61,522 nt of DNA from DATEZO01 sp035255485 (lineage in GTDB: Bacteria; Pseudomonadota; Gammaproteobacteria; Burkholderiales; Burkholderiaceae_D), in NCBI GenBank assembly GCA_035255485.1, contig DATEZO010000190.1, forward strand, positions 1 to 61,522, written 5' to 3'. Positions 9,408 to 17,451 of the stretch are shown here, in pieces. Position 1 is the stretch's first letter; each line of letters begins with the position of its first letter. The position numbers and the translations under genes were made by a program. Under the pieces are notes generated by a model. That model saw only the letters and a program-made list of their open reading frames with translations, did no database searches and was not told where the DNA came from.

Positions 9408-10382
9408 ATGGATAATGCATTCGGAAAAGTGGGAGTACTGTTCGGCGGCCGCTCCGCAGAACGCGAAGTGTCGTTGATGTCGGGTAATGGCGTCCTGCAA
9501 GCCTTGCAGAGCAAGGGGATTGACGCGCACCCGTTTGATCCGGCAACACGCAGCCTGGCGGAACTCGCGATGGAAAAGTTCGATCGTGTATTCATTGCGC
9601 TGCATGGCCGCTACGGCGAAGACGGTACATTGCAAGGCGTGCTGGAGCAGCTCGGCATTCCCTACACAGGCTCCGGCGTCATGGCTTCGTCGATTGCCAT
9701 GGACAAGATCATGACCAAGCGCATCTGGCTCAGCCATGACCTGCCGACGCCGCGCTTTGCCGTCCTCGATGCCAAAACCACCTCGCAGGAGGCGTTACGG
9801 CAAGTGCCGGACGAGCTTGGCTTGCCCTTGATGCTGAAGGCGCCGCACGAAGGTTCCAGCATCGGGATCAGCAAAGTCGTTGGCTACTCGGACATGCATG
9901 ATGGTTTTGCGCTTTGCGCAAAATATGATGACGTGGTTCTGGCCGAGGAATTCGTGACTGGACGCGAATTGACTGTGCCGATACTGGGTACGGGCCGCAA
10001 TGCGCGTGCGCTGCCGATCGTCGAGATCCGCGCGCCGCAAGGCAATTACGATTACCAGCACAAGTATTTCAGCGATGACACCCAGTATCTGTGCCCCGCG
10101 CCCCTGGATGACGCGTTGACCAGCCGGATTCAGTCGCTGGCGGTGCGTGCCTTCAATGCGCTCGGCAGCGCCGGTTGGGCGCGCGTGGATTTCATGTTGC
10201 GGGCTTCGGATAACGAGCCTTTCCTGCTGGAGATCAATCCATCGCCGGGTATGACCGGGCATTCGCTGGTACCCATGTCGGCCAAGGCGGCCGGCATCAG
10301 TTATGAGGATTTGTGCGTCGAAATATTGCGACTGGCAAGGCTGGACTTGATGCCGTCGCTCGATTGGAAACCGGTTTTTTAA
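9408..10382 (+). CDS. ddlB: D-alanine--D-alanine ligase
   Basis: An ATP-grasp ligase that makes the D-Ala-D-Ala used by MurF. It has FGGRSAEREVSLMSG at the start, HGRYGEDGTLQG, and FLLEINPSPGMTGHSLVP near the end with metal-binding Glu and Asn. I prefer the ATG at 9408 (324 residues). An in-frame GTG at 9399 would add three residues, and neither has a clearly better ribosome site. Its place between murC and ftsQ is the usual one for DdlB. Confidence 0.95.
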   Translation: MDNAFGKVGVLFGGRSAEREVSLMSGNGVLQALQSKGIDAHPFDPATRSLAELAMEKFDRVFIALHGRYGEDGTLQGVLEQLGIPYTGSGVMASSIAMDKIMTKRIWLSHDLPTPRFAVLDAKTTSQEALRQVPDELGLPLMLKAPHEGSSIGISKVVGYSDMHDGFALCAKYDDVVLAEEFVTGRELTVPILGTGRNARALPIVEIRAPQGNYDYQHKYFSDDTQYLCPAPLDDALTSRIQSLAVRAFNALGSAGWARVDFMLRASDNEPFLLEINPSPGMTGHSLVPMSAKAAGISYEDLCVEILRLARLDLMPSLDWKPVF

Positions 10383-10397
10383 GCAGGGCAAGCACCC

Positions 10398-11192
10398 ATG
10401 TGGCAGGACATTAAAATCTTGAACGCAGTCGCTGGCGCCTTATTCGGTCTGGCGGCGCTCGCGCTGCTGTCGGCCAGTTTGTGGTGGCTGGCGCAGCGGC
10501 CGATGTTTACGCTCAAGACGATTCAGGTCCAGGGTGCAGCGGAAGCGCCGTTGCGGCATGTCAACCCGTTAACGATCAGGAGTGCGGCGCTGCCGCGCAT
10601 CAAGGGTAATTTCTTTACTGCCGATCTGGATGCGGTTCGCCTTGCGTTCGAGGCGGTGCCGTGGGTGCGCAAAGCCAGCGTGCGTCGCGAATGGCCGAAC
10701 AAGCTGGTGGTCACGGTAGAGGAGCACATGCCGCTGGGAACATGGGGCGAGGATGGCCGTCTGCTGTCGGTAAAAGGCGATGTATTCATCGCCAATCTGG
10801 CGGAGGCAGAAGAGGATGGCGATCTTCTTGCATTCGACGGACCGGAAGGCACCGAAAAGGAAGTGATTGCGCGCTTCAGGGATTTTCATGACTGGTTTGC
10901 ACCAGCCAATCTGGTGCCGGATTCGGTGCAATTGTCAGGACGGTATGCCTGGATAGTCAAGCTGAACAACGGCATGACAATGGAGCTGGGACGCGAGCAG
11001 AGCAAGTCAACGCTGAAGGAGCGGGTCGATCGTTTCCTTGAGGTCTATCCGCAACTGGCGGCGCGGCTGCACGATCGTATCGAGTATGTGGACATGCGTT
11101 ATCCGAATGGTTTGGCGTTGAAGGCGAATGGATTGATCGCCGGACTGGATAATAAGAAAACAGGGCAGAAAAAAGTAAGCGGGACGCTATGA
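10398..11192 (+). CDS. ftsQ: Cell division protein FtsQ
   Basis: FtsQ is a bitopic divisome scaffold protein. The 264-residue product has one membrane segment at about residues 12-33. A POTRA region follows (LKTIQVQG to PWVRKASVRREWPNKLVVTVEEHMP region) and then a periplasmic beta domain. The ATG lies 15 nt after the ddl stop and the 3' end overlaps ftsA by 4 nt. Sequence is weakly conserved in this family, but context and domain order are decisive. Confidence 0.95.
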   Translation: MWQDIKILNAVAGALFGLAALALLSASLWWLAQRPMFTLKTIQVQGAAEAPLRHVNPLTIRSAALPRIKGNFFTADLDAVRLAFEAVPWVRKASVRREWPNKLVVTVEEHMPLGTWGEDGRLLSVKGDVFIANLAEAEEDGDLLAFDGPEGTEKEVIARFRDFHDWFAPANLVPDSVQLSGRYAWIVKLNNGMTMELGREQSKSTLKERVDRFLEVYPQLAARLHDRIEYVDMRYPNGLALKANGLIAGLDNKKTGQKKVSGTL

Positions 11193-12421
11193 CAAAAGAC
11201 GCAAAAAATTTAATCGTCGGACTCGATATCGGAACTTCGAAAGTGGTTGCGGTCGTGGCGGAAGTTCTGCCGAATGGGCGGCACGAAGTGATCGGGCTTG
11301 GCCAGCACGAATCCAGGGGACTGAAAAAAGGCGTAGTGGTCAATATCGAGGCGACGGTCGAGTCGATCCAGCGAGCGCTCGAGGAAGCCGAGTTGATGGC
11401 GGACTGCAAGATCAAGAATGTCTATACCGGTATTGCAGGCAGCCATATTCGCAGCTTCAATTCGAGCGGCATGGTGGCAATCAAGGACAAGGAAGTCACC
11501 GCCGCCGATGTGGCGCGCGTGATCGAAACCGCCAGAGCAGTGAATATTCCAACCGACCAGCAGTTATTGCATACGGTACCGCAGGAATTCATCGTCGATA
11601 GCCAGGAAGACGTGCGCGAGCCAATCGGCATGAGCGGCATCCGGCTTGAAGTGAAAGTGCACATCGTGACCGGCGCGGTGTCGGCGGTGCAGAACATTGT
11701 CAAATGCGTGCGGCGCTGCGGTCTGGAAGTGTCGGACCTGATTCTGCAGCCGATGGCATCCGCCGACGCGGTGCTGACGCCGGACGAGAAGGAGCTGGGC
11801 GTGGTGCTGATCGATATCGGCGGCGGCACCACGGATGTTGCAGTCTTTACCGAAGGCGCGATTCGGCACACCGCGGTAATTCCGATTGCCGGCGATCAGA
11901 TCACCAATGATATTGCGATGGCGCTACGCACCCCGACCTCGGAGGCGGAAGAAATCAAGCTGCGCTACGGTGTGGCGAAACAGGTATTGGCCGATCCGGG
12001 CGAGTCGCTCGAAGTGCCCGGCCTGGGAGACCGCGGTCCGCGCACCCTGTCGCGCCAGGCCCTGGCTGCGGTGATCGAACCGCGCGTCGAGGAATTGTTC
12101 GCGCTGGTACATCAGGTGGTGCGCGAGTCAGGCTACGAGGAAGTCCTTTCTTCCGGACTGGTGCTGACCGGCGGTACGGCAATGATGCCGGGCATGGTGG
12201 ATCTGGCGGAAGATATTTTCCTGAAGCCGGCGCGCCTGGGCATGCCCGAATACAGCGGCCAGCTTGCGGATGTGGTGCGTAGTCCGCGCTATGCGACGGT
12301 TCTCGGTTTGTTGTTGGAAGCAAAGAAGCAGTATTTGCGTGGCTACGTCGTGACCAGGCAGGATGGTTCTGTCAAAGCGATCTGGCAACGCATGAAGGAA
12401 TGGTTTGTTGGTAATTTCTGA
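11189..12421 (+). CDS. ftsA: Cell division protein FtsA
   Basis: FtsA is the actin-like ATPase that tethers FtsZ to the membrane. The 410-residue protein shows the actin-fold phosphate loops GLDIGTSKV (residue 11 onward) and IDIGGGTTD. It has the extra 1C subdomain and a C-terminal amphipathic helix around IWQRMKEWFVGNF, the membrane-targeting sequence. It overlaps ftsQ and is separated from ftsZ by a 150-bp leader. Confidence 0.97.
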   Translation: MTKDAKNLIVGLDIGTSKVVAVVAEVLPNGRHEVIGLGQHESRGLKKGVVVNIEATVESIQRALEEAELMADCKIKNVYTGIAGSHIRSFNSSGMVAIKDKEVTAADVARVIETARAVNIPTDQQLLHTVPQEFIVDSQEDVREPIGMSGIRLEVKVHIVTGAVSAVQNIVKCVRRCGLEVSDLILQPMASADAVLTPDEKELGVVLIDIGGGTTDVAVFTEGAIRHTAVIPIAGDQITNDIAMALRTPTSEAEEIKLRYGVAKQVLADPGESLEVPGLGDRGPRTLSRQALAAVIEPRVEELFALVHQVVRESGYEEVLSSGLVLTGGTAMMPGMVDLAEDIFLKPARLGMPEYSGQLADVVRSPRYATVLGLLLEAKKQYLRGYVVTRQDGSVKAIWQRMKEWFVGNF

Positions 12422-12468
12422 CGTGTCGCGGGGCCGGATGAACTGTGGCGCGTTCGGTCTCCGATGCA

Positions 12469-12488
12469 TTAAAAAAGGTGTTTTTTAA
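12469..12488 (+). promoter_or_regulatory. A/T-only perfect hairpin in the ftsA-ftsZ leader
   Basis: TTAAAAAA and TTTTTTAA form an 8-bp inverted repeat around GGTG, in the only sizeable gap of the dcw cluster (12422-12571). It could be a weak terminator, an UP-element-like track, or part of an ftsZ promoter, since TAAAAT overlaps its right arm. I see no good -35 box, so the role is inferred. ftsZ itself has a clear GAGGAG ribosome site at 12558-12563. Confidence 0.35.
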
Positions 12489-12571
12489 AATAACCCGCAG
12501 TTGGCAGTGGCTAGTCGTCACATCGCGTGAGGATTAATGACTGAGAACTGTTTCATTGAGGAGTCAGCAGC

Positions 12572-13756
12572 ATGGAAATCGATATGATCGATAATGCAAC
12601 ACTGGGCACCGTAATCAAGGTGGTCGGCGTCGGCGGGGCCGGCGGCAATGCAGTACAGCACATGATCAACAAGGGTGTCTGCGGCGTCGAATTCATCGCC
12701 GCCAATACGGATGCTCAAGCACTGAAACAATCGCAGGCGCATAACATCATCCAGATCGGTGAAACCGGCCTGGGTGCGGGCATGAAGCCGGCGATTGGCC
12801 GCCAACTGGCGGAAGAATCGCGTGCACGCATCGAAGATGCATTGCGTGGCGCGCACATGGTATTCATCGCCGCTGGCATGGGCGGCGGTACCGGTACCGG
12901 CGCCGCGCCGATCGTGGCGCAAGTGGCGAAGGAACTGGGTGCGCTGACGGTCGCCGTGGTATCCAAGCCGTTCTCGTACGAGGGACAAAAGTGCATGGAA
13001 CTCGCCGAGGAAGGGCTGGAGGCGCTGGCGCAACATGTCGATTCGCTGATCATCATCCTGAATGAAAAGCTGGAAGAGATCTACGAGGACGATAGCATGA
13101 TCGAATGGCTGCAGCATGCCGACGATGTGCTCAACAATGCGGTGGCCGGCATTGCCGAGATCATTAATGTGCCGGGCCATATCAATGTCGACTTCAACGA
13201 CGTCAAGACCATCATGGGCGAGCAGGGCAAGGCGATGATGGGCACGGCAACCGCACATGGTGTCGACCGCGCGCGTATCGCCGCTGAACAGGCCGTGGCT
13301 TCGCCGTTGCTGGACGGTATCGATCTGTCCGGCGCGCGCGGCGTGCTGGTCAACGTCACTGCCAGCCGCAGCCTGAAGGGGAAGGAAATCAAGGAAGTGA
13401 TGGCGACCGTGCGCGCGTTCGCTGCATCGGACGCCTCGATTGCACAGGGAATTGCCTACGATGACACGATGGGCGACGATATCCGCGTAACGGTAGTGGC
13501 AACCGGTCTGGGCCGCGCGCGCAAGACCGTGCAACTGGTGCAGACTCCGATGCTGCGCACGGGCACGCACAACGAACCGATGATGGCGAATACCGGCATG
13601 CTGCAAGGCGCAGCGCAACCGGCGCCATCGTTTGGCGGACTGAAGGCGCCGGCGGTATGGCGTCGCGAGTCAGCCTCCGAAACCGTGCGTGCGCTGGAAA
13701 AAAACGGAATGGAGACGTATGACATTCCGGCTTTCCTGCGCAAGCAGGCTGACTGA
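12572..13756 (+). CDS. ftsZ: Cell division GTPase FtsZ
   Basis: FtsZ polymerises into the division ring. The 394-residue protein has the GGAGGNAVQHM nucleotide loop near residue 20 and the tubulin signature GGGTGTGAAP near residue 105. A variable linker leads to the C-terminal peptide DIPAFLRKQAD that binds FtsA and ZapD. A GAGGAG ribosome site lies 8 nt before the ATG. A palindromic repeat and a strong terminator follow, so it ends the dcw cluster. Confidence 0.98.
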   Translation: MEIDMIDNATLGTVIKVVGVGGAGGNAVQHMINKGVCGVEFIAANTDAQALKQSQAHNIIQIGETGLGAGMKPAIGRQLAEESRARIEDALRGAHMVFIAAGMGGGTGTGAAPIVAQVAKELGALTVAVVSKPFSYEGQKCMELAEEGLEALAQHVDSLIIILNEKLEEIYEDDSMIEWLQHADDVLNNAVAGIAEIINVPGHINVDFNDVKTIMGEQGKAMMGTATAHGVDRARIAAEQAVASPLLDGIDLSGARGVLVNVTASRSLKGKEIKEVMATVRAFAASDASIAQGIAYDDTMGDDIRVTVVATGLGRARKTVQLVQTPMLRTGTHNEPMMANTGMLQGAAQPAPSFGGLKAPAVWRRESASETVRALEKNGMETYDIPAFLRKQAD

Positions 13757-13763
13757 CCTGGTG

Positions 13764-13781
13764 TTCCGGCGAAGGCCGGAA
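13764..13781. repeat. Small palindromic repeat, copy 1 (TTCCGGC-gaag-GCCGGAA)
   Basis: A 7-bp inverted repeat with a GAAG loop sits just after ftsZ. A near-identical palindrome occurs at 20241-20258 after secA. The core CCGGC-GAAR-GCCGG followed by AATCCAG/GATGCAG resembles the short intergenic palindromes common in many proteobacterial genomes. Function is unknown from sequence alone; it may form an mRNA-end hairpin. Confidence 0.6.
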
Positions 13782-13895
13782 TCCAGTGTCATCATCGCCA
13801 TTCGTTATTCGTCTACAGCGTAACCGGATTCCGGCCCGACTCGTTGTGACGGTCGTCTGCAGAAACAGGCAGAACAAGGCATACTGCGGTTTATA

Positions 13896-13922
13896 CGCCG
13901 CGCCCGGTGGCGCGGCGTTTTT
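13896..13922 (+). terminator. Rho-independent terminator closing the dcw cluster
   Basis: CGCCGCGCC pairs perfectly with GGCGCGGCG around a CGGT loop, followed by five T residues. The 9-bp GC stem lies 140 nt after ftsZ and 45 nt before the peroxiredoxin ATG. Either the downstream gene has its own promoter very close by or it depends on read-through. Confidence 0.85.
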
Positions 13923-13966
13923 GCTTGGCGTTACCGTTAATCCATATAACAAGGAGTCAAATCCCC

Positions 13967-14473
13967 ATGACCATCAAGATCGGCGATCGCCTGCCAGAGG
14001 GCGTACTTTCGGAATTCATTGAAACCGCAACGGAAGGATGTTCGCTCGGACCGAACACATTCAATGTCAGCGATCTTGTCAAAGGCAAGAAAATCGTCAT
14101 TTTCGGCTTGCCTGGCGCCTATACGCCTACCTGTTCCGCACAGCACGTACCCGGTTATGTCAACCATGCGGACGCACTGAAGGCAAAGGGCATCGATGAA
14201 ATATGGTGCGTCTCGGTCAACGATGCATTCGTGATGGGCGCCTGGGGCCGCGATCAGAAGGCAACCGGCATTGTGCGCATGATGGCGGACGGCAGCGCGA
14301 CCTTCGCCAAGGCGCTCGGACTGGAGTTCGATCTCACGACCAAAGGCATGGGTATCCGCTCCCAGCGTTATTCGATGCTGGTCGAAGATGGCGTTGTGAA
14401 GCAATTGAATGTGGAACAACCAGGTGGGTTCGAAGTATCGAATGCGGAGACATTGCTGGCACAATTGGGATGA
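13967..14473 (+). CDS. Peroxiredoxin, Prx5-like type
   Basis: A 168-residue thioredoxin-fold peroxidase that reduces hydroperoxides. The peroxidatic motif PGAYTPTCSAQHVPGY lies near residues 45-60, with the catalytic cysteine in PTC, and the Prx5-type WGRDQ segment follows. An AAGGAG ribosome site at 13951-13956 supports the ATG at 13967. Terminators on both sides make it a single-gene unit. It is a soluble peroxidase of the Prx5/PMP20 group rather than AhpC, judged from length and motif spacing. Confidence 0.9.
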   Translation: MTIKIGDRLPEGVLSEFIETATEGCSLGPNTFNVSDLVKGKKIVIFGLPGAYTPTCSAQHVPGYVNHADALKAKGIDEIWCVSVNDAFVMGAWGRDQKATGIVRMMADGSATFAKALGLEFDLTTKGMGIRSQRYSMLVEDGVVKQLNVEQPGGFEVSNAETLLAQLG

Positions 14474-14499
14474 ATCGAGTGTTTGCATTGGTCACGGGA

Positions 14500-14523
14500 A
14501 ACGGCGCTTGGGCGCCGTTTTTT
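14500..14523 (+). terminator. Terminator after the peroxiredoxin gene
   Basis: AACGGCGC and GCGCCGTT form a perfect 8-bp stem around TTGG and run into a tract of six T residues. It separates the peroxiredoxin gene from lpxC. Confidence 0.85.
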
Positions 14524-14634
14524 ACTGTTGCGAAATAGTTCAGTGCCGGTTTGGCGGATACGCAACAGATAGTTAACGCCAATAAACAAAATACGCCGAT
14601 GTTACCGCTTGTAACAGGTGACGAATGGGGAGGT

Positions 14635-14643
14635 TGTTATAAT
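14635..14643 (+). promoter_or_regulatory. Extended -10 promoter directly before lpxC
   Basis: TGTTATAAT is a perfect extended -10 element (TGnTATAAT). No good -35 lies at normal spacing. Transcription would begin about 6-7 nt after it, at or within one base of the lpxC ATG at 14650, which implies a leaderless or nearly leaderless message. A GGGGAGG run at 14627-14633 is about 16 nt from the ATG, too far for a normal ribosome site. Confidence 0.55.
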
Positions 14644-14649
14644 TTGCCG

Positions 14650-15585
14650 ATGCTTAAGCAACGCACTATCAAAAGCCTCGTCAGGACTATTGGCGTCGGC
14701 CTCCATTCCGGCACCAAGGTTGAATTGACCTTGCGCCCCGCTGCACCCGATACCGGCATCGTTTTTCGCCGCGTCGACCTGACCCCGGCTGTCGATTTGC
14801 CCGCCACCGCCACCGGCGTTGGAGATACGCGCATGGCATCGACCCTGGACAAGGACGGCATCAAGGTGTCGACGGTTGAACATCTGATGTCGGCGTGCGC
14901 CGGACTGGGTATCGACAACCTGTATGTCGATGTGACCGCCGAGGAAATTCCGATCATGGATGGCTCTGCCTCCTCATTTGTTTTTCTGCTGCAGCAGGCG
15001 GGCCTGGAAGAACAGAACACGGCAAAAAAATTCATTCGCATCAAGAAGCCGGTCGAGGTAAGCGAAGGCCAGGGCGATCAGGTGAAATCGGCAAGGCTGG
15101 AGCCTTACAATGGTTTCCGGCTCAAGTTCTTCATCGAATTCAATCATCCCGCAGTGGACGGCACCGGACAAATTGCCGAGGTGGATTTCGCAGTGCAATC
15201 GTATGTGAAGGAAGTCGCCCGTGCGCGCACTTTCGGCTTCATGCAGGATGTGGAAACCCTGCGCGGCATCGGTCTGGCGCGCGGCGGATCACTGGAAAAC
15301 GCGATCGTGATGGATGAGTACCGCATTCTCAATCCTGATGGACTGCGCTATGAAAATGAATTTGTGCGGCACAAGATTCTGGATGCCATCGGCGATCTTT
15401 ATCTGATCGGCCATCCGCTGCTGGCCAGCTATGTCGCGCACAAGTCCGGGCACACCCTGAACAATCAGTTGCTGCGTGCATTACTGGCGCAACCCGATGC
15501 ATACGAAATCGTTACCTTCGATACGCTCGACACGGCACCATACGGTTATGCGCATCAAATCGGACAGGAATGGGCGCTTAACTAA
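14650..15585 (+). CDS. lpxC: UDP-3-O-acyl-N-acetylglucosamine deacetylase
   Basis: LpxC is the zinc-dependent deacetylase that commits UDP-acyl-GlcNAc to lipid A synthesis. The start is the ATG giving MLKQRTIKSLVRTIGVGLHSG, the conserved N-terminus, for 311 residues. Zn ligands appear in STVEHLMSA and in the HKILDAIGDL segment, and the MDGSASSF loop is present. Its place after ftsZ is standard in proteobacteria. The unusual feature is the promoter only 7 nt upstream. Confidence 0.96.
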   Translation: MLKQRTIKSLVRTIGVGLHSGTKVELTLRPAAPDTGIVFRRVDLTPAVDLPATATGVGDTRMASTLDKDGIKVSTVEHLMSACAGLGIDNLYVDVTAEEIPIMDGSASSFVFLLQQAGLEEQNTAKKFIRIKKPVEVSEGQGDQVKSARLEPYNGFRLKFFIEFNHPAVDGTGQIAEVDFAVQSYVKEVARARTFGFMQDVETLRGIGLARGGSLENAIVMDEYRILNPDGLRYENEFVRHKILDAIGDLYLIGHPLLASYVAHKSGHTLNNQLLRALLAQPDAYEIVTFDTLDTAPYGYAHQIGQEWALN

Positions 15586-15798
15586 GCATTTTCCTTCGGC
15601 TTGGCCCCGGTCGTGATCCGACAAGCCATCCCATGGAAATTCTATGCCATGCTCCCTTCAAAAGAAGTAAATATGGGGAGTATGCAAAGAAAATATGCCA
15701 TCTCCCGCAAAGAACAAGCGTGCTTAAAAATACCCTGTAGAGTATTTATCTGTCTACAAAGGAGGCCTGCAGGAAGAAATGCGCCTGCGGCCACTGTC

Positions 15799-16293
15799 TC
15801 ACTCGCTCTTACGATGCCGTTGCACCATTGCGTGAATGGCCGCTTTCAAGACGTCATTGCGTGGTGAATTCTCCAAGGCGTTGCCAAGCTCCGCCAGCGC
15901 CGATACTGCTTGCTGCGGCAATGTGATCCGCTTGGATGCTGCGGCTTTTTCAACAGGTTGCGCAACTTGCACTTTCAGGCGGATTGCGTTAACCTGCCAG
16001 CCCCGCTTCAATAATCCTTCCTGCAACTTTGGCAGTTGCTGCTTGAGCTTGGCAGCCAGCGCGGCATTCGGCATGGCCAGCGTCAACTGGCCTGCGTCCA
16101 TATGCAGTACGGAACAGAATTCGAACATGGCGGGGAGAATGGCTGTGCAATCCTTTTGCAGTCCAGCCATGCGCATCACTGCGGGCAGGAGCGCTGACAT
16201 TTTGTCGTGCGCGCGCAGGAAGTCGGCAACATCCCGGGCTTTTTTTGCAGACCGGGCGCCGGGTGAATGGGAAACGAATGTGGATACGCGCAT
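15799..16293 (-). CDS. dciA: DciA-family (DUF721) replicative helicase loader-like protein
   Basis: A 164-residue protein with a DUF721-type fold: hydrophobic FCSVLHMDAGQLTLAMPNAA, then AAKLKQQLPKLQEGL, followed by a basic tail. DciA proteins help load DnaB helicase in bacteria without DnaC. Between lpxC and secA this family is the usual occupant in many beta- and gammaproteobacteria, where E. coli instead has secM. It faces lpxC and diverges from the M23 gene. The family call is good; helicase loading is taken from family knowledge. Confidence 0.75.
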   Translation of the reverse strand: MRVSTFVSHSPGARSAKKARDVADFLRAHDKMSALLPAVMRMAGLQKDCTAILPAMFEFCSVLHMDAGQLTLAMPNAALAAKLKQQLPKLQEGLLKRGWQVNAIRLKVQVAQPVEKAAASKRITLPQQAVSALAELGNALENSPRNDVLKAAIHAMVQRHRKSE

Positions 16294-16344
16294 TTTTAAA
16301 CCATATCACACCTGATTCACGACAAGCCAGCAAGAGGAGTCCGC

Positions 16345-17304
16345 ATGCAAATTATTCTGCTGCATCCCCGGTTTTCGACGAAATCGATCACGTTGCGTTC
16401 CAGGCATCTTGTCCTGATCACATTGATGTTTGCCGCCGCCGTTATCATGGCTGCATCGTTGTTATATTACCTGACGCTGCGTTATGCCGCAGAAGTCAAG
16501 CTGCCGATTGTGCAGGATATGGTCACAGCGGCGAACCGGGACGACGCCGGTAAAAAAGACCGGTATGTGAAGGAAAATCTTGCTGCAATGGCGATCAAGC
16601 TGGGTGAAATGCAGGCACAACTGATGCGTCTGGACGCCTTGGGCGAGCGGGTACAGGGTCTGGCAGGCGTCAAGCCGGAAGAATTCAATTTTAAGGAAAA
16701 GCCGGGCCGGGGCGGAATGGAATCGTCCGCCAGTGGCGAAAGAGCCGCGCGGGATCTGAGCATGACTGAATTCCAGCATGCGCTGAATGCGCTGGCCAGG
16801 GATGTCGAGCATCGTGCCGATTACATGAACGTGGTCGAAACGGCATTGATCACGAACAGGGTTCGATCCAGGCTCCTGCCGACCATCCAGCCGGTCAATG
16901 TCAGTTATAACGCATCGAGCTTCGGCTGGCGGTTTGATCCGTTTACCGGGCGCAATGCATTTCATGAAGGCATCGATTTCCCCTCTCCGGTCGGTACGGC
17001 GATAGTCGCGGCAGCCGGCGGCGTCGTGATTGCAGCGGAATATCATCATGAATTTGGCAATATGCTCGAAATCGACCATGGCAACGATATCATCACGCGC
17101 TATGCGCATGCCTCCAGGCTGCTGGTGAAAGTCGGCGATATCGTCAAGCGTGGCCAGCATGTCGCCGATATCGGCTCGACCGGACGCTCGACCGGCCCGC
17201 ATTTGCATTTTGAAGTACTGGTGAAAGGCGTGCCGCAAGATCCACGCAAGTTTCTGTCAGCGGGTGCAAATCAGGCATACCTTGCTGCGTTGACCTTGAA
17301 ATAA
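16345..17304 (+). CDS. Membrane-anchored M23 (LytM-type) peptidase
   Basis: A 319-residue protein with an N-terminal membrane anchor (about residues 22-45), a coiled-coil-like region, and a C-terminal M23 domain. Zn-ligand motifs are HEGID at 207-211 and HLHFEV at 286-291, so all expected metal ligands are visible and an active endopeptidase or amidase-like cell-wall hydrolase is likely. A GAGGAG site precedes the ATG. Located between dciA and secA, as in related genomes. Confidence 0.88.
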   Translation: MQIILLHPRFSTKSITLRSRHLVLITLMFAAAVIMAASLLYYLTLRYAAEVKLPIVQDMVTAANRDDAGKKDRYVKENLAAMAIKLGEMQAQLMRLDALGERVQGLAGVKPEEFNFKEKPGRGGMESSASGERAARDLSMTEFQHALNALARDVEHRADYMNVVETALITNRVRSRLLPTIQPVNVSYNASSFGWRFDPFTGRNAFHEGIDFPSPVGTAIVAAAGGVVIAAEYHHEFGNMLEIDHGNDIITRYAHASRLLVKVGDIVKRGQHVADIGSTGRSTGPHLHFEVLVKGVPQDPRKFLSAGANQAYLAALTLK

Positions 17305-17358
17305 CCTGCAGTTCCAAGTTGCATCTGGCGTGAATCCAGCAGAATACGCCGGGTCGCA

Positions 17359-17367
17359 TGATAAAAT
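17359..17367 (+). promoter_or_regulatory. Candidate extended -10 promoter for secA
   Basis: TGATAAAAT matches the extended -10 form TGnTAAAAT, 85 nt before the secA ATG. No convincing -35 is seen. The leader between it and secA contains no SecM-like ORF and no strong ribosome site. Confidence 0.35.
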
Positions 17368-17451
17368 CCAAAATTTAGTCAAAATCCCGGCCCGATGCGT
17401 GCAATGGAAGCCGCATAGGCGTTTTTACGGCGCATTCTTTAGAACCCAAGC

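Noticed and set aside
8206..9549. 447-codon antisense frame opposite murC
   Set aside because: Same reasoning: a shadow of a well-supported gene.
13918..13950. Sigma-70 promoter (TTGCTT / TATAAC) for the peroxiredoxin gene
   Set aside because: The start would fall downstream of the AAGGAG ribosome site, so the message could not be translated normally.
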